NCBI GenBank assembly: GCA_040080215.1 | Contig: JBEBIT010000002.1 | Span: forward strand, 1 to 64,000 | Source: CAIUGU01 sp040080215 | GTDB taxonomy: Bacteria > Pseudomonadota > Gammaproteobacteria > Steroidobacterales > Steroidobacteraceae | Length of the DNA: 64,000 nucleotides | Direction of reading: 5' to 3' | Part shown: positions 61,889 through 64,000 of the stretch, piece after piece | How positions within the stretch are numbered: position 1 is the stretch's first letter | How the letters are laid out: each line of letters opens with the position of its first letter | Translations under genes and position numbers: made by a program | Notes under the pieces: generated by a model | Seen by the model: only the letters and a program-made list of their open reading frames with translations | Told to the model about the DNA's origin: nothing | Databases searched by the model: none

Positions 61889-63886
61889 ATGCAAAGCTTG
61901 CAATGGTATTTCAGCCGCCTGGCGCGGATGTCGGCAGCGGAAATTGCACATCGCGCCGGCAACGCGGCACGGCTTGGCCTGCGACGCCTCGGCTGGGAGC
62001 GGACTGCGCCGGTTCCGGAGCCGGATGAATCACTACCCGGTGCTGCATTCCTGTCCATTCCCGCAAGTATCGATGCCGCCGGTTACATTGCGGCCGCGGA
62101 TCGCATCCTGGCAGGCAGATTCGACCTGTTCAATCTGCACGACCGCCTCCTGGGCTTCCCGCCGGAATGGAATCGCGATCCGCTGAGTGGCCGCCTGGCC
62201 CCGATGACTCACGGGCGCCTGCTCGATTATCGGGATGAGCGGCTGGTCGGCAACATCAAGTACCTGTGGGAACCCAGCCGGCACCTGCACCTTGTGACGC
62301 TGGCACAGGCTTATGCGCTGACCCGGAATAGCCGTTACGCCTCGGGCATTCGCCACTACCTGCAATCGTGGCTGTCATCATGCCCCTACCCGCTCGGGCC
62401 CCATTGGTCGAGCTCGCTGGAGTTGGGGATCCGCCTGATCAACTGGAGCCTGACCTGGCAACTGATCGGCGGCAGCGACAGCGAACTGTTCCACGATGCT
62501 GAGGGCAAGCAGCTGAAGCGTGCGTGGCTCGCCTCGATTCACCGCCATACCCACAGCATCTGCACTCATCTCTCACGGTACTCGTCGGCCAACAATCATC
62601 TCATCGGCGAGGCCTGCGGGGTCTGGATCGCCGCCACCACCTGGCCCTTCTGGCCTGAGATGGCTCGCCATGGCGAGCAGTGCCGAGCCATTCTTGAAGC
62701 CGAGATGCTTTCGCAGAATGCACAGGATGGCGGCAATCGCGAACAGGCGTTCTCATATCAGCAATTCGTCCTGGATTTCCTGCTGCTGGCCGCGCTGGCG
62801 GGACGAGCCAGCGGACATGCCTTTTCGACCGCCTATTGGGCGCGCCTCGAAGCGATGACACGGTTCATCGCTGCCATGCTGGATGTGGCTGGTAACATGC
62901 CCATGATCGGCGATGCCGACGACGGCTATGTCACGCAGCTCAGTCCGGAATCCGGCTTCCGGCCGTTCGTCTCGCTGGTGGCAACCGGCGCATTGCTTCT
63001 GAACGACAGCGCCCTGGCTCGCAAGGCCGGAACGCTCGACGACAAGACGCGCTGGCTGGCCGGCCCGGACTCGGACCTGCGCTTCGAACAGCTGCGAAGT
63101 CAGACGGCGGCTGGCAAGCCCTCGGCACAATCGTTCCCGGATTCCGGTTACTACCTGCTCGGCAGCGACTTCGACAGCGATGACGAGGTCCGCATGCTGA
63201 TCGACGCAGGACCGCTCGGCTACCTGAGCATCGCCGCGCACGGGCACGCCGATGCGCTCAGTTTCACGCTCAACGCCGGCGGCACGGAAATCCTGATCGA
63301 CCCCGGCACCTACGCGTATCACACGGAACCGGAGTGGCGCAGGTACTTTCGCAGCACACGCGCACACAACACGGTGGAAATTGACGGCGATGATCAGTCA
63401 ATACAACGCGGCAACTTCATGTGGACGAAGCATGCCGCCGCCCGCTGCCTGGAATTCCATCCGCAGGCCTCCAGCGGCTATTTCGTTGGCGAACACGATG
63501 GCTATGCGCGGTTACCGGATCCGGTGCGGCACAGACGCGAAATCCGTCACATCCGGCACAGTACCGATCGTCACGAGATCACCATCACGGATACCCTTTT
63601 CTGTAGCGGCCAGCATCGTGTCGCGCGGCACTGGCACTTCGCCGAGGACCGGGTCATCAGCGCCAGGGGAGACCTGTGGCACACCAGAGCCGGGCGTTTT
63701 GCCATTACTATCCGGCCGCTGGAACCCCTGGGCGGTTCGCTCCTGTTCCATGGCGGTTCGGCCGCCGAGGGCGGCTGGGTTTCCCGGTCATTCGGGCAGC
63801 GGGTGCCCGCGCCGACCCTCAGGTGGGACAGCAAGATCAACGGCGACACCGTGCTGCGCACGCTGATCGAAGTGACGACGACTTAG
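61889..63886 (+). CDS. Heparinase II/III-like (alginate lyase family) protein
   Basis: A 665-residue protein without a clear signal peptide. The N-terminal half is a helical toroid-like domain (about 80-380; SSANNHLIGEACGVWIAATT and other helical stretches). The C-terminal half is a heparinase II/III domain (from about 405; GYLSIAAHGHADALSFTL, ILIDPGTYAYHTEPEWRRY, FRSTRAHNTVEIDG) with the conserved His and Tyr positions. Such proteins cleave uronic acid-containing polymers, and homologues occur in capsule and EPS loci. Lack of an obvious export signal is odd for a polymer lyase. It follows the CapK-like gene by one base. Confidence 0.82.
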   Translation: MQSLQWYFSRLARMSAAEIAHRAGNAARLGLRRLGWERTAPVPEPDESLPGAAFLSIPASIDAAGYIAAADRILAGRFDLFNLHDRLLGFPPEWNRDPLSGRLAPMTHGRLLDYRDERLVGNIKYLWEPSRHLHLVTLAQAYALTRNSRYASGIRHYLQSWLSSCPYPLGPHWSSSLELGIRLINWSLTWQLIGGSDSELFHDAEGKQLKRAWLASIHRHTHSICTHLSRYSSANNHLIGEACGVWIAATTWPFWPEMARHGEQCRAILEAEMLSQNAQDGGNREQAFSYQQFVLDFLLLAALAGRASGHAFSTAYWARLEAMTRFIAAMLDVAGNMPMIGDADDGYVTQLSPESGFRPFVSLVATGALLLNDSALARKAGTLDDKTRWLAGPDSDLRFEQLRSQTAAGKPSAQSFPDSGYYLLGSDFDSDDEVRMLIDAGPLGYLSIAAHGHADALSFTLNAGGTEILIDPGTYAYHTEPEWRRYFRSTRAHNTVEIDGDDQSIQRGNFMWTKHAAARCLEFHPQASSGYFVGEHDGYARLPDPVRHRREIRHIRHSTDRHEITITDTLFCSGQHRVARHWHFAEDRVISARGDLWHTRAGRFAITIRPLEPLGGSLLFHGGSAAEGGWVSRSFGQRVPAPTLRWDSKINGDTVLRTLIEVTTT

Positions 63887-63906
63887 GCTTTTTCAAGGAA
63901 TATGCA

Positions 63907-64000
63907 ATGCGCGTGAGCATTTTTGGGTTGGGTTACGTGGGCGCCGTGTCAGCCGCGTGCCTGGCGGCCGATGGCAACGACATCACGGGCGTCGACAAGA
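63907..64000 (+). CDS. GDP-mannose/UDP-glucose dehydrogenase, N-terminal start (AlgD-like)
   Basis: The first 31 codons of a gene that leaves the window. MRVSIFGLGYVGAVSAACLA is the Rossmann dinucleotide-binding start of the sugar-nucleotide dehydrogenase family, and its wording is very close to AlgD (GDP-mannose 6-dehydrogenase) starts. The UDP-glucose dehydrogenase group cannot be excluded from this fragment. Such an enzyme would make a uronic acid nucleotide, which fits the uronate-lyase-like genes nearby. AAGGA lies 7 bases before the ATG. It is 20 bases after the heparinase-like gene. Confidence 0.85.
   Translation, partial: MRVSIFGLGYVGAVSAACLAADGNDITGVDK

Noticed and set aside
1..64000. 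Search for tRNA, rRNA, insertion sequences, integrase and attachment sites
   Set aside because: No cloverleaf, rRNA segment, transposase, integrase or flanking direct repeat was recognised in the gaps or among the frames.

Overview
The window looks like the chromosome of a GC-rich gammaproteobacterium. The strongest hint is the gene order histidine kinase - lipoprotein - sigma54-dependent regulator at 13.3-16.8 kb, which matches enterobacterial glrK-qseG-glrR. dusA, typA and srkA also fit. Genus and species cannot be read from the sequence.

Layout. 1-16.8 kb is mostly conserved core: the 3' end of a GTP-type PEP carboxykinase with a clear terminator, a cyclase-FHA protein, dusA, a large PAS/GAF/GGDEF/EAL protein, typA, a two-gene lipoprotein unit with an HEAGH metalloprotease-like protein, srkA, galE and the glrK-qseG-glrR operon. 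From 16.8 kb to the end (about 47 kb) the window is one large, patchy exopolysaccharide region that switches strand often.

The EPS region falls into modules. (a) 16.8-24.6 kb: an acyltransferase, a three-gene GtrA/GtrB/GT-C-like module, an acyltransferase-SGNH protein and a Wzx-like flippase. (b) 24.6-29.5 kb, minus strand: two alpha/beta hydrolase-like proteins (one fused to a GNAT/FemAB-like domain), a NodB-like deacetylase and a propeller-like protein, tightly coupled. (c) 29.8-37.1 kb, plus strand: Wza-like export protein, outer-membrane barrel, Wzz/GumC-like chain-length protein, BY-kinase-like ATPase, a GT4 and a phosphoglycosyltransferase that starts the repeat unit. (d) 37.3-45.7 kb, plus strand: asparagine synthetase-like, acyl-CoA ligase, acyl carrier protein, NadE-like, PrmC-like, acyltransferase-SGNH and a GNAT-like protein. 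This looks like a modification pathway. (e) 45.7-51.4 kb: another acyltransferase, a GT2, and a minus-strand unit of CapK/PaaK-like adenylate enzyme, EctB-like aminotransferase and methyltransferase. (f) 51.4-64 kb: a giant Ig/NHL lipoprotein, an O-antigen ligase/polymerase, a pectate-lyase-like protein, a fifth acyltransferase, then GT4, CapK-like protein, heparinase/alginate-lyase-like protein and the start of an AlgD-like sugar-nucleotide dehydrogenase.

Together these genes could build, decorate, polymerise, export and trim an acidic, acylated polysaccharide. Several genes (two hydrolases, AMP ligase, ACP, asparagine synthetase, export and chain-length genes) resemble those of exosortase A (XrtA/EpsH) EPS loci, but no exosortase and no PEP-CTERM protein is visible here. 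No tRNA, rRNA, insertion sequence or CRISPR array was seen.
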